Shown: in pieces, positions 10,356 through 22,200 of the stretch
Numbering within the stretch: the stretch's first letter is position 1
Layout of the letters: every line of letters starts with the position of its first letter
Origin: Durusdinium trenchii
Lineage: Eukaryota; Sar; Dinophyceae; Suessiales; Symbiodiniaceae
DNA length: 64,000 nt
Assembly: GCA_963970005.1 (NCBI GenBank)
Contig: CAXAMN010003669.1
Span: 1,129,717 to 1,193,716 of the forward strand
Direction: 5' to 3'
Notes under the pieces: model-generated
Seen by the model: only the letters and a program-made list of their open reading frames with translations
Told to the model about the DNA's origin: nothing
The model's database searches: none
Program-made: the position numbers and the translations under genes

Positions 10356-10435
10356 CTGCAGGTCCACATGTGTACCCTTGAACCCTCAGTGTGTGGATGG
10401 GGCGCATCCATGCAAAGTCCATAGCGATTCTTCAG
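10356..10435 (-). CDS. Orphan exon: ricin-B-type (QxW) lectin repeat
   Basis: The exon translates to a lectin repeat: NRYGLCMDAPHPHTEG followed by SRVHMWTC. The GLCMDA and VHMWTC blocks are the two conserved strands of a QxW beta-trefoil subdomain that binds sugars in many secreted proteins. It is bounded by a good acceptor (GAAGCAG) and a GA donor (TGCAG then GAATGA); GA donors are known in dinoflagellates. The phase is 0 at the start and 2 at the end. It closely resembles the lectin exon at 61640-61712 on the same strand. No neighbouring exon of the same domain was found, so it may be a dispersed duplicate, or the tail of a gene whose other exons are far away. Confidence 0.6.
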
Positions 10436-13400
10436 CTGCTTCGTGTCCAGCCAGTCCCAGATTTGGTTCCTCAGCTGTCGAAGCCGAGGTTGAAACATCT
10501 CGATTTGTCCAGGTTCTTGGAGAGCTCCACTTCTAAAACACATCAATAGTCTTGCATCAGGCAGCAGGCCTACAACTAGGCCACTAGGCCCTAGGCAGTC
10601 TGTAAAGAATGAACAATGGCCTTCCTGGCAAAGACTGCCTTCAAAAACGGCTGTCCTGGCAACTTCCTTGGAACAAGTTTCTCGCAACCTGTCGACCTCG
10701 AACGCTTCCATCAGCCACGAACGCTTAAGCCCAAGTGTCTTGTTGGTCTCGCTGCACTCCCACAAATGGATGCCTCACCCAGCCAGTCCGGTGCCCAGTC
10801 CCGCGCGGGACAGGGAGGAGCTGTTCGAATCGAAGGATGGATGCCGCCCAACGGAGATGGGTTTAAGTTTAAGTTAAGTGTATATTGCACTCAACGAACG
10901 GCAAAGTGATTCACCCCAAATAGCGCCCAAACATACCTGTGCAGTAAGACCATGGTAAGAAAAGATAAGAAAAGTATGTCTTTATATCCTGATTTGTGCA
11001 CCTGCCTATGGCCTTGAGCACCTGCTTCGTGCCAAGACTAGCTCCCTTCAATCTTATCAACAACCAAATCCTTAATTTGGAACTCGGAACTATAGAGACA
11101 AATCACAAACGAATATATTCTACTAATTCCTACTACCACATTTCACGTCTTTCAGTTCTAGTGGAAGGTGCTTGTGAAACATCTCGGGCCATTCCGGGGC
11201 CCCGGGCGACCGTTCCGGTGGCTCCGCTGGGAAGCATCCAAGCCTTTGGGGTCATGGAGGTGAGGTATGGGAAATGTGGATCCAAATGGCCAGCCTCGGG
11301 GCCATTGTCCTCAATGTTGAATAATACATGATCCGTTGTTAATTTTATATTTGATGATGGTACTGATGTTATGTTAAACCTCTTCATGTCATTATAGTTA
11401 CTCTAGTTACTATAAATACATGACCTCATGATCATCATGCTGGTATGTTGATCGATGATGATCGATGTATGTTGCAGGGGGGCACATGCCTGCCGGGAAG
11501 TTGTCACATGTTGTCACCCCTCGCGTTTGATGTAATTAGGTCTTCTCCGGGTTTCTCTTTTCATTCAACTGCCATCATGTAGACTCTTGATTCATGTTTA
11601 GCCCCCATATGAAGAGGTTGTTCCATTCAATTGGGGCAGTGATACTCATCAAGAGTCTACAAGGTCAATACTCCGTCCAAATGGACCGTCACCAAAACAG
11701 TTGGCCTCTCAGGGTGACATGCTTTCTCACACCACCGAGCGGACCATACTGACTCTACAATACCCGGCAAAGGATCCCATGGAACCTGAGAATTGGTTTC
11801 GGCATGTTTCGGCCATGTTCCTCATATCAACGCAGTGGTTTTGGGGGTTAGTTCCATGTGAATCATGTTAATCTGCAGGGAGTAGGTCAACAAACGCCTT
11901 TGTGGACGGTGGACGGACCGGGCGGCACGACCGTCCCGGTCCCCCAGGGGCCCACGTGCACGAGCCGCACCGTGCGCTCATCAGGGAACAACGGCCACCG
12001 ATGTGATGTAATAAGCCGGTGCTCCTGGGCCAGCTGAATGACTTCATGGTGGAAAGCGCGGGGATGATGGGAGCGATGATTTTCGTGAATTGGAAGTCCG
12101 GAATGATCTGATCACCCAACCCCAAAGCAATGACGGCCATGAAATCACAAGGACGTGCATGCGAGTTCTGACGAAGGCCGCTGACGTGCAGGACTCTTCG
12201 TCTGTCGGGGGTCCATAGTATGGTCCATGAGCTCATCGAACAGCACAAAAGCAGGCCGTGCTTTTCTAGGTTCCGAGGTCCTTGCTCAGCAAGGTGCCAA
12301 GATGTATGTTCCACAAGGACTAAGCAGTTTGTACTCCAGTCCACCTGATGAAAATTGCAGCCATTTTGGGGAGTTGGCACCTTTCTATCCCAGGAACAAC
12401 TGACTATGTGAACCCCTGTGGCAGCTACACTGGCACCACACAATCGAGCGAAGGCTGGGCGTATCTCTGCTCCGCCATCGCAGCTCCAAGGCTCTGTTCA
12501 TAGCGCCAATGTTGCAAGGAGTTCTCTGCATCACAGGCCTCCATGCTCGGCCAAATGCCTCAACTTGTCGAGCCCATCGACAGGACAAGGGTGGGCTGGG
12601 CTGGCCGCATTCTGCAAACCTAATAGGACCCCAGCAGCCCAGCATGCAGCAAGAAGAGCCATATCAAGCCATGAAGAAGAAGAACCACTGGCAAGATTCA
12701 TTTGCCTCACTGAGTAGGGGATCACAGACCAGGTCTCCAAAACAGGTCTCCCTGATTCTCCCTGACCATGTCTGGAACCGAGGAGTGGCACCCAGGCTTA
12801 GCACCTTCCCGTTTGGGGCGCCGTGTTGGGCACCGCTGGGGTGGAGCCCTGGCAGCCAGGGAGCCGTTCATCGCTGCATTGGAGGCCTCCAGGCAGTTAC
12901 CATCTTCGTTTGCCTGGAGCCCATGGGATAGACGATCGCTTCGTGGAGTTGTCGTGTCCTTTTCTTGGGGGTATTTCTCTGGAAGGGTCCAGCAATAGTT
13001 GGAATCCTATTAGCATCTTGCTTTCACATGAAAGCTTCTGAAGAGATGTAGCTGAGGGGAGAGCCATTTGAGCCAGCTGACCCGAGCGTTTTTGGTCGCT
13101 TGACTTCTATGATGCCAAATGAATCCAAATGATAGCCAGCCCACACCGGTCAGGTTGTTCGGAACACGTCCCATCCCGGTGTTATCGGATTCATCCCAGG
13201 AATGCACACATCAAGCGAATGCGGCCTGTGATCCAAATGCTTGTGCGGCCTAACCCTGAATGCTGGGCCGTGTGACTAGCAGCTGAAAGTTGTCGCCCTC
13301 TATGTGGCGCTCCAAATGGCCCCGCACTTGCAGCAGCGCGGCATAGCTCTTCCGGCATCTTCCGTCCCTGTCAAGAGTGTCCAGGCAAGTTGACTTGGGT

Positions 13401-13905
13401 GTCAAGTGTCCCTTGCTCAACCCAAAAGCACAAAACATCTCATCATGGAAATGGTTTGCATGGAGGGTTCCTGAGAACTGTTTAACGAGTTCAATGAAAC
13501 TTTCAATGAAATATGGCAGAGAAGAACGCATTGTCTGCGGAGGCGGACATTGTTAATACCCCCGAAGAGAAGACAATTCTTGATAATGTGTCTAAATGTG
13601 TTCAATCAATGACCACATCAGCACAATATAGCCGTTGTGATTCTTTGATGCTGGAGGGCACGGCACCAGGGGATGTTGTTGTATAAGCTCCTTAATTGAA
13701 CTGGTATCCAAGAAACATGACGTCAAGCCAACCTAGTAACTAGTCTTTCCTTTCCAACATGCCCGCCCCTCACACAACAAACCCGGAAGAGAATTGATCT
13801 GGCCAGATTAGATCGGCGCCAAAACTCAGAGAAACCGATATATTAAAAAAAACACAACAAACTTGTAGGGTCCTGGACCCTGGTTTTTCAGTAATACTCA
13901 TTGCT
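10436..13905. other. Mostly non-coding; weak exon-like frames only
   Basis: Apart from the MITE at 11579-11660 nothing is firmly assignable. Minus-strand frames at 12000-12210 and 13260-13430 (including SYAALLQVRGHLERHIEG) have a protein-like composition, but no family is recognised and no convincing pair of splice sites was found. Confidence 0.45.
11579..11660. mobile_element. MITE-like element, copy 1 (82 bp)
   Basis: The element is bounded by inverted GTAGACTCTTGAT and ATCAAGAGTCTAC (13 perfect bases). The inner part of each arm also ends in a GCCCC/GGGGC match. It has no coding capacity. Related elements of 76-78 bp occur at 15543-15618 and 63135-63212. No clear target-site duplication is visible, so the transposition mechanism remains open. 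Confidence 0.6.
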
Positions 13906-14181
13906 TCAATATGCTTCTATATTTCTACTGCCTTCGGTACTTGGTGGAGACTTCCCCAAGAATGTCCACAGAATATCAGTGATGGAACTACCATCCGACT
14001 CACTAGCATGGAAGTGAGGAACCCCTGTTCGGAGAGGAAAATCGACTAGACTTCCAAGGGACCGACATGTTTGACTTTCGTTTTTGTGAGTCAGAGGCTG
14101 CAGCTTCACCATCTTGCATGCTGGGGGCTCACAGGCTGCTAGCGCCGAAGAGGAGAGCGTCAAAAGAGCTATTGCTTTCAT
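13906..14181 (-). CDS. Small ORF with N-terminal signal-peptide-like sequence
   Basis: The protein begins MKAIALLTLSSSALAACEPP. This is a classic secretory signal: a basic N-terminus, a hydrophobic core and an ALA-A cleavage site, followed by Cys residues. The remaining 70 residues show no recognised domain and may include intron sequence read in frame. The start is chosen because the signal peptide begins exactly at the ATG. It could be the first exon of a secreted protein whose other exons are not visible, or chance. Confidence 0.35.
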   Translation of the reverse strand: MKAIALLTLSSSALAACEPPACKMVKLQPLTHKNESQTCRSLGSLVDFPLRTGVPHFHASESDGSSITDILWTFLGKSPPSTEGSRNIEAY

Positions 14182-16311
14182 AGCGGACGCGCTGTCAGAG
14201 AGTCACACAAGCCTTGCTGCTGTTCTGGGCTCAATGAGTGCACTTTTGTTCGGGGGTGTGCCTTGTTCGAGGCACTTTTGGTCTCCAAATGTAGGATTAA
14301 ATTGCTGATCTCCCCATAGTTGCATTTTTTCTACTAGACCCGACTCATCTCTAATTATATGTTATACGATGTTATACGCTATACATTATGATTCATGATC
14401 ATGGTCTCTTTGCCTATGCCCACGTTTAAACTGCCTAGATAGACATGCTCTGCAAGGACATCATCTTCTAAAGAATGGGTCTGTTGGCCACGCGGCATCA
14501 TGCAGCCCCCGCGCCACGCGTTTCGATCTCGCGCTGTTACAATTGTTAAGCCAACGTGCAGCAGGATTGATTATTCTCGAAGGAGTCTTCATGGATCTTT
14601 CTCTTGGGGAGTCTGGGGTCTGCTTTCACATGCCAAACCTGAACAACTCCTGCAGCAATCTTAAATACAAGCCTTGCCTTGGCCCTGTACCAAACCTGTA
14701 TTCAACCAAGGCCGGGGACCTGCAGCAATCTTAAATAGAAGCTGCTCCCTGCGCCCCCGAAACAGCCGTTTCAAGACCAGGGTTTCAAGACCTCGAAGTC
14801 AAGGGTGTCAAGACCACACTGACACTTGAGGCATCATCTGACTTCGTTGAACATATTGAAAAACATGTATTTCTTGACAAAGGTAATTATATATATATAT
14901 ACTGGAACCACCCCACAAAATATGCACTGGCCAATGCACCCCACAAAATTCCAAGTTTTAGGATGATGTGGGATGTCCTTTCGTGGGTTGCTTGCTTCAA
15001 CATCATGAATAAGCTAGATTAATTAAATAAGGAATGAACACACATCCCCCCAACCACCTCGAATCGTCCGCTCTACCGTGGGAGACCCTTTTTCCGCCGC
15101 TACCGTTTCGGTGCGGTTCCCAGGTTGCGACCCTGGGCTGCGGCGCGGTCTGCCGCGAGTGAGACCCTGTTCCTCAAAGCTCTGCCCTAGTAACCCTATT
15201 TGACTATAGTAATTCAACTGGCAGGCTAATCAGGGAATCTGTTGGGGGTTGTTGCATGGCCCCTTGGATGACCATCTTCCTCTACAAATCATTGTTGTTG
15301 TTTTTTTTGGGGGGGGGGTTCAACTTGCAAAATGCTTCCGGGGAGTGTGTCGAATCTGTATATAAATGTGGCCACCTCAACAGCCAACGGTCCTCAACAG
15401 CCACCTCTTCTCATCTACGGCGACGCGTCTGGCGTTTGTGCGGCGCTTGGTGCGGCGCTTTGTGCACCGTGTGGACGCCGATACGGTTGGGTGGACCCGC
15501 TCAAGTCATCCCCGAAGCTTCCAGTGATCTGATGGAATTCCGTTGGACTCCCCTGACCAGATGTGAAAATGCATTTCACAAGTTCCAAATGGGGCGGTGA
15601 TACTCATCAAGAGTCTACATTGGGTGACAAGCTACTAAACCACCTCTGGGAGTCTGTGGCATTTTGCCTTTGAAACCACTCCAGGGTGGAGGCCATTGCA
15701 ACTAGGTCTCTGGTTGTGCTTGGTCTTTATTCCTTATCGATGTGCCGGGGTGCCAGCGTTGCTTTACATCCGTCCACCCGATCTTCGCGCGTCCGGGCAA
15801 CTGGGCAACTTGAGCCCGACGTTTCCGGGGAAAAAGGGAAATCAACACGCGCAATAGCAACGGGCTTGCCAGATCTTGCCAGATCCTCAAAGAAAAATCA
15901 TCAGCCGAAAATGGTTGTCTAGCCGGATGTAGTAGAATCCTTTGAATTTGCGGACCATGGGGGGGTGTTACGTACTGAAACATCATGCACAAAGGTGGTC
16001 GCGTAGGCGGTAGTCCCTCTTGCTGAAAGGGCTGTAAACAGGACAATCAATCATGTATATCTGTATGTCCACCTGCGCATGCCCTTCGCTGTTTCTATCG
16101 GGCCTTTCGCGGACCCAAGGTCCTTTCACAACTTGTAGACTGGCACTCGCAATCTTCCAAATTAAACATGGTCTTGCCGCCAAGTGGGGTGGCTGTGTCA
16201 GCAAGAAATGTCTCCAGTAGGTTTTCAAATTGGGTTCAACATGATTGAACATCCAGCAAGCACCTCAGCATCCTAAGATCTATAACGTCCAAGGCCACCC
16301 CAAACGCCCAC
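14182..16311. other. Non-coding stretch with small repeats
   Basis: CTGCAGCAATCTTAAATA occurs twice, 70 bases apart (14650 and 14720). 14886-14901 is an AT run. 15300-15319 is a T8G10 tract. 15543-15618 is a degenerate MITE. A minus-strand frame at 15990-16250 (with LKTYWRHFLLTQPPHLA) is protein-like but unidentified. Confidence 0.5.
15543..15618. mobile_element. MITE-like element, copy 2 (degenerate left end)
   Basis: The right end GGGGCGGTGATACTCATCAAGAGTCTAC matches copy 1 (11633-11660) with one substitution over its 28 bases. The left end, GTTGGACTCCCCTGA, is a damaged version of GTAGACTCTTGAT. The size (76 bp) agrees with the other two copies. Confidence 0.5.
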
Positions 16312-16492
16312 CTTGATTCGGAAAGGAGTCTTCCACTGGTTCCAAAACTGCTGTTGGCCCTTGCCCATCTAGAATAAGGGCAATGAGCGACTGGGGCTCA
16401 GGGGATTCAGGAGATACACTCTGAGGCTTGGGTTTACGAGGAATGTGTTCAAATGCATGGCCCTCCCAAGGCATGGACGATGAAACAAATTG
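16312..16492 (-). CDS. Candidate exon, unknown protein (60 aa)
   Basis: An open segment is bounded by a good acceptor (CTTACAG) and donor (CAAG then GTGGGCG). It encodes a Pro/Ser-rich peptide including VSSSMPWEGHAFEHIP and LIALILDGQGPTAVLEPVED. The composition looks like protein rather than random DNA. No family was recognised, and no flanking exon could be joined with confidence. It may be part of a minus-strand gene whose other exons lie at 15.9-19.3 kb. Confidence 0.3.
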
Positions 16493-17398
16493 CTGTAAGA
16501 CTTTTCCGATTTTTCCTATCCACAGGGGTTTTGAGGGTAAACTCAATGGCATATGGGGTCAACAGGCATCTGATCACGAACAAGGTTTGGGCGCTCCTTC
16601 CCAAGTGCTTGCCAAACAATGCCAAACACAAATGTAATTACTTGGTGTGGACTTCATTGAACTTCTACATGTTGAAGTGCAAATTGATTGAAATTCGAAA
16701 AACGTTCTCCACAGTAGTTCTCCACTACAGTACTCACCTAATTTTTCTGTCACCTTCCTCTGACTCCCTTCCGAACGAGTTCGAGGACTTCGGGGTCTCT
16801 TTGGACAGTGAGCTGGTGCGGTCAAGGGGTCTAGCAAGCTTTGTCACAATGTCACAGCCTACCTTTGCATGCTGTCAGCCTCCAAGAAATGCATCACGAC
16901 CAAACCAATCCAACAGTACACAACCAACATGTAACCTGCTTGTTCTATCTACAGCACCACAAAATCGCATGGTTTCGGCTTTCGCTTTGGTGTTCTAAGA
17001 GCGCGGCGCGGCTTTTATTGCCTGTGCGGAACATTGATTACCTGCTGAGGGGCCCTCAACTCAGCAGAGTTGATCCCAGCAACCACCAGCGACTCAGCAA
17101 CTGCTGCAAATAAGAAAAACAAACGGGAACCAAAACAAGAACAAATGAGGCCAGAGGGGGTGAACGAAAGCTAGCCGGGCCTCCTCGTCCAAACAAGTCG
17201 GGGGCGGGCTGCACAGTCACTCTCATTGGGTAACTGCCGGTCCACTTGCAAGTCCCGTGGGAAACTCTAGAGAAGCAGTGTTAGTATGTGCTTTGTGGTG
17301 CGTCGAGTCTCATTCAGTAAGCAACTGCCACCTGACAGGAGCAGGTTTTGTTTGGTGCCCCCTTTCCATCACTTCTTTGGCTTGGTTTTCCAGCGGTT

Positions 17399-17992
17399 GC
17401 TGTGCCGCGGTCGTCTGCTGCTGCTCTGGGTCTGCTGCTTCTGCTGCTGCTGCTCCTTTGTGGTTTGCTGCAGCTGCTTGGTGGTAGACTGCAGATGCTT
17501 GGTGTGCTGCAGCTGCTTGGTGGTCCCGCTCACCGCGCGCAGGGGGAAGTCGAACCCCCGGGGGGGGTGGTCCATAAGATTGCTTTAATCAATTATTTGA
17601 GGTTTCTGAGGTGCGTCCACCCCGTCACTTAACTTGCTAAAGCAAGAGCAACTCCAGCTAGCTAAGGCTAGCTTTCGTGCATAGGACTCAAAAATAGTAG
17701 AAGCAGTAGCAGTAGCACTCAGTAGCAGTAGCAGCAGCAGCAGCAGCAGCAGTAGTAGTTGTTGTTGTTGTAGTAGTAGCAGTAGCAGTAGCAGTAGCAG
17801 CAGCAGCAGCAGCAGAGGAGCAGTCGTCGTCGTCGTCGTAGTAGTAGGAGTAGTAGTAGTAGTGGTGGTCGGTGGTGGTGGTACAGTTGTAGTTGTGGTG
17901 GTGGCAGAAGAAGTTGTAGCAGTACTGGTAGGGGTGGTGGTGGTGGTGGTAGAACTACTAGCAGAGCTGGTAGTCATAGTTTTGGTAGTCAC
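17399..17992. repeat. Compound trinucleotide microsatellite
   Basis: 17403-17522 is CTG/CTT-rich. 17699-17992 is a compound of AGC/AGT, GTT, GTC, GTA, GTG and GGT triplets. Open frames through it encode only homopolymeric runs. It is followed at 17990-18050 by clustered GGCCGG motifs. Confidence 0.9.
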
Positions 17993-18128
17993 GGCCGGCC
18001 GGCAGGCCGGCTGGGGCTATGCTTTTTGGCCCACTGGCCGGCCAGCTGATTGAGAAATAGGGGGCCGCGTTAAGCTCGACCTGAGTATGTTCTTTCTTTC
18101 TCTTCTTGCTGTTGTTGTTGTTGTTGCC

Positions 18129-18158
18129 GGTGGGGTGGGTTGGGTTGGGTTGGGTTGG
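18129..18158 (+). repeat. GGGTT tandem repeat with quadruplex potential
   Basis: Five G-runs of 3-4 bases separated by one or two bases (GGGG T GGG TT GGG TT GGG TT GGG) follow a short GTT repeat. The spacing permits an intramolecular G-quadruplex. It is not the TTTAGGG telomere repeat, and there is no sign that this is a chromosome end. Confidence 0.7.
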
Positions 18159-18659
18159 CATCAGCAAGAAAATTCCAGGGAGACTCCAGTTTAGCAAAGT
18201 GGCAAGGCCCCCTTGCCCCACACCAAGGAAAAAACAATTGCATGAGCTCCATCTTGGAATCCCGCAACTCATGAGTTTGAAGTGGCTCGAACCCAGCTCA
18301 GCGGGATCCTTCCGACGTCCGGTGGATGGTTCGCTACAGTGCCTCGATGAGTCCTCAAGTTCGACCAATTCCTTGTCTCTCTCCATCACAACCGTCGTAG
18401 CCGATTTGAAGGGTATACTTGGCCCATCTTAGCCCTATTTGTGACTTCGTTGACCCGGCCCAGAAAGTCAAGAAAAGAAGCATCTATGGACAGGACATGA
18501 CAGGTAGTTTTGGGGAGTGTCATGTGACCGTCCTGTACAACCATGTGAAGGCGTGAGAGAGATGTTCTGTCATGAGTCATTGTCTTCTTTGCCCATCCTG
18601 AACTCACCTAGGCACCACAGGAACCGGCCCCTAGAAAGCTAATTGGCACATGCAGCACA

Positions 18660-18906
18660 GCTTTTTTAAAGCTCGGCCCAGCTAATCGGCCCTGTCGTTC
18701 CAGGTCGCCAGGTCCATGCAGGTCCTGATATTCATCCGAGACTTCCCAGCGGTTTGAACCATCGTTCCAATCAGGGAACTCACAGACCATGAATCCTAGC
18801 TCATCCGCCAGGGAGAAGTAGAGCGGTTCAAAGACCGATGCAATCGCGCTCCATTGAAACCCATTTCCCGCGCCAACTCGATGTCCTTTCTCAAAGCCTC
18901 CACAGA
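18660..18906 (-). pseudogene. Glycoside hydrolase family 2-like fragment with a frameshift
   Basis: The first frame gives VEALRKDIELAREMGFNGAR, the typical GH2 (beta-galactosidase/glucuronidase) TIM-barrel segment that precedes an R-x-H. A second frame, shifted by one, continues VFEPLYFSLADELGFMVCEF, which matches the next GH2 block (eP.yly.aDelGllvweE). The join falls at about 18838-18842, where about four bases appear to be missing relative to the family. The catalytic acid block (N-E) was not found. It is probably a decayed gene or one exon of one; a sequencing error at the join cannot be excluded. Confidence 0.5.
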
Positions 18907-18999
18907 GGGTGACAAACGGTTGCAAGTGACATACATACTGGGTGCAAATCACATGGGAGTTGAGGCGTCAAGTGACAGAACTAGCATTTAAATGTTACA

Positions 19000-19245
19000 T
19001 TACATGTTTCCGAACATCGTGAAGCTGCAAATCTTGGGTTGGCATGGGCCCGGCAGGAGGAGATCGTCCCCAAGGGTGCGATGGTGAACCATCGTTCTGG
19101 TCGTGCCACTGGCCCCGCTTTCCCGACCACGTAGAAACGTCCAAAACGTTCGCCATCACTCCTGTTTGGGAACCGATCGTGAACTCTAGACTGTACACCT
19201 CTCCCTGGCCGCACCAAAACCATCTCTGGCAAGACTTGATTGAGC
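19000..19245 (-). CDS. Coding-like segment upstream of the GH2-like fragment
   Basis: The frame includes GEVYSLEFTIGSQTGVMANV and LDVSTWSGKRGQWHDQNDGS. The beta-strand-like pattern would fit a sugar-binding jelly roll, which precedes the barrel in GH2 enzymes, and it lies just upstream of the GH2-like fragment on the same strand. No domain was identified with certainty. The ends are not defined. Confidence 0.25.
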
Positions 19246-19259
19246 TTTGAAGCAACAAG

Positions 19260-22200
19260 CTGAGTCTTGTAAGCCTTCACTTTCACAACATCCGCACCTC
19301 ATGCGGTTGCCACCAACGCCGTGGGTGCTTTTGCACCAGTGTGGATTGCCTTGGAGAAACGACCCCCCCCCACAGCCACACAAACAAAAGAGTGAAGCAC
19401 AACCTCATAGCGCCCAGTGATTCCCAATAAATAGCAAATATCGAACATCCTGGGATATTGATACAACTCATTCTCTCCAACAACCTGAAAATCATTGAAA
19501 CCACGTTGATCCGTCCAACAACATGTCTGTAGGTGGCATCTGTGGGGCTCCACACTCTCTAATCCAGTTTTTCATGATATTCTTACATCACACTTCACTA
19601 TATCATTACGACCTACGACATGTGTAATTGTATGTCTGCGCTACGCCGGACCATCTCACCAAAACATAGCCTGGCCTACTCCTACTGTCGCTTGTACCGC
19701 ATGGAACCCTTCCGGAACCTACAACTGCCTCGTTCCTCTCTCTCCCTCTCTCCGCATGACGAGTGAAAAGAACCAAGTTCACATGGTTCACTCCCTGCCT
19801 AGATCCCATCAATCGAACCATCCCAACCGTGACAACCATCTCAGCGGCCAAGATCTCGCCCTCAGTCACCAAGCCCTCCTGGATGATGCCGTCACTCACC
19901 GTAACGGTCCTGCGGGTTTCGCTGAGTAGGGCCGGACAAAAAGCACGGTCCAAGGCGGATTAACAAGAAACACATGGAACAAGTCCATCATAATTACATC
20001 ATAGATTTTAGATCTCTTTGCGGGTGTCATGTGGTAGGTGATCTTTGTTCATTTTTCTCTCAGTCGTGCAAAGGCGGTACAGTAGGTGTTTCTCGAGTGG
20101 TTGTTTGAGCGTGTGTGCGTGTATATGCGTGCGCGCGCAGTCCGCATTACTTATATGCCACATGATTCCACTCTCATTGGTTGTGTGACATGTCAATGAC
20201 TTATGACCCATGATAAAACAGCAACAAGGTGGTGTTGGACTACTATCACACCCACAAGTCTTCCTGGTTTTGCAGGTGTTTCACTTACTGTAGCTGGCGG
20301 TCTCAGACCACAGACAGCGTCCAAAAAAGGTCTGCGGATGTACTCAAACCATCTCAAACATTGAACCCTGTCTTCGGGCAGAAGTTCCGCAGTCCGCCCG
20401 ACACGTCCACCCAACTGGAGCCTCTGACACGCGTTGTCTCCGCCCATTCACCAGGACATCGTCAGGACACCGGACACTACACCCCTCTCCTTGGACAGGG
20501 CCTGCTCTCTGTCCAGCCGTTCTGGGTCTCCAGCGAAGAGAGGTCGCAGTAACGGCCCGAAGGCAAGCCAATCTGCAGACCCTTCAGGTCCCAGGGCCCA
20601 CCAACACCCACCACCTCTTCCTGGCAGGCTTGGAGCTGATGTGGGGATGGAAGATAGAGATGTCCACACCTAAGGCACTTAAGAAGGTTTGTTGTTGTCC
20701 ATTGCTCTCATGAATGTCAAGCACAGGTTGTTGAATGTTACAGCTGGAAAGGACAAAGGCCAACCAAAGCTTAAAACTCGTTGTATAGCGGTTGCTGGAG
20801 CGGCCTGGTGCAGCAACCCAACTCCGACCAATTCGCCTGAAACCTGCATTGAGAACTTTCGTGCAGCTAGTGTGAAACTACTGTATATTGCTTCTTAAAA
20901 TTGTGTAACTATATGTCGCTAGGTGACCATCTAAACCATTGTGATCATCGCATACATTACACAAGTTCAGGATAGTTCAGGTCTTTCAATCCGCAAAATA
21001 GGTGGGATGTCACATCTGTTTTCGACCATCCGGCCAATCAAACACCCTCCAAAACAGAGATCCCGGTCGGGATCACTCGGCTCGGCTCTCGCTGAGCGCC
21101 GCAGCGCCTGGTCCAGTTCCCCGGGTCGCCGACCACGGACCAAGGCCACGAAACAGTCTTCACCCAAGCGCCAGGCCAAGCGCCCCAGGGCCACGCCCTC
21201 GCCATGGCGCCAGGTCCTTATTGCAGCTGGAATTCACGAGCGAATTACGGGATGAACGCAACTTCCCATCACTCACCTACTCTTCAAGCTTGAACGTCCA
21301 TCACGCATGATGTTGCAGGCACTCCGAGCTGGACATGACCGCCAAATGACACGTTTTTCGTGATCTTCGCATACCGCTGGCTGAATCAACGACTGTGGAA
21401 ACACTCACGGTGCTGGCAAAACAACAAGTCTTGCAAAAAGGCTGCCTGCCTTAGTATGCAGCCTTGAATCCCACGAGTTACCTTTTGGTAGCTTGCGGCA
21501 TCCTACGGCCCAACATCCATGAAGTAAGGAGTTTTTCAAGCATCCTGCTCGACAAACCAATCAGGGCCTATATATAGCACGGGATTCGCCGCGGGACAAC
21601 CAGCGCCTGCGCCGAGCCACTGGGTGAGCGGATGTCTCCGGCAGCTCTTCCGAAAGTGGACCATGCCGCTGACGCCCGGCCAACGATGCTCGCACACCCA
21701 GCGGCGCTGTCCTCGGGCGCTGCGGGGACCGGCAGCGAAGGTTCGGCTCGAACCTGGAGGTGGGAAGTGCTAAAGCCCTTCAGGAAAGCTTGAAAGGGCA
21801 AAGGTCCCCGTCTGAAAGGGTTGGGCAGGTGGCTTTTGAAGGGGTGCGCCAGCGCGCCCCCCTCTCGGCACAAGCTTCTTGGGACCAACGGGTCGTCACT
21901 GTTTAAGGAGATCACCGCGGACAGCGCTGGCATAAAGGCAAAAAAACACATCACCCTTGCATCCCACGTGCCAAGACCCAGTGGGACGACTAGAGAAGAC
22001 AAAACCACCATGCTGGATCTCTCGACTCTCCCCCACCCACAGTTCCCTGTGAATAAGTATTCATTGTAACATAAATCTGTATATATATATATACACACAC
22101 CACAGTTCCCCGCATCTTACGAATGTTTCCTTTTAAAACCTTGACAGTCACAAAAACAATAATATATAATATGTTTAAACATAGTAGTTAAAAATGAGTG

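Larger units (their letters stand above)
16493..18659. other. Non-coding stretch dominated by microsatellites
   Basis: No gene was recognised. From 17400 to 18160 the sequence is a mosaic of trinucleotide repeats followed by a GGGTT repeat; these produce long meaningless frames on both strands (poly-Ser/Thr/Leu/Val). Confidence 0.7.

Noticed and set aside
17541..17575. tRNA B-box-like GTCGAACCC
   Set aside because: There is no matching A box, anticodon arm or acceptor stem around it.
17585..17992. Long Ser/Thr-rich and Val-rich open frames
   Set aside because: They are read-through of trinucleotide microsatellites on both strands, with no start context or domain.
18129..18158. Telomere repeat
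   Set aside because: The unit is GGGTT, not TTTAGGG; it is only five units long and lies inside a microsatellite.
21568..22098. 176-aa minus-strand ORF with a hydrophobic start
   Set aside because: The hydrophobic stretch is short and interrupted, the rest is GC-rich and Ala/Ser-biased, and no homology or splice support was seen.
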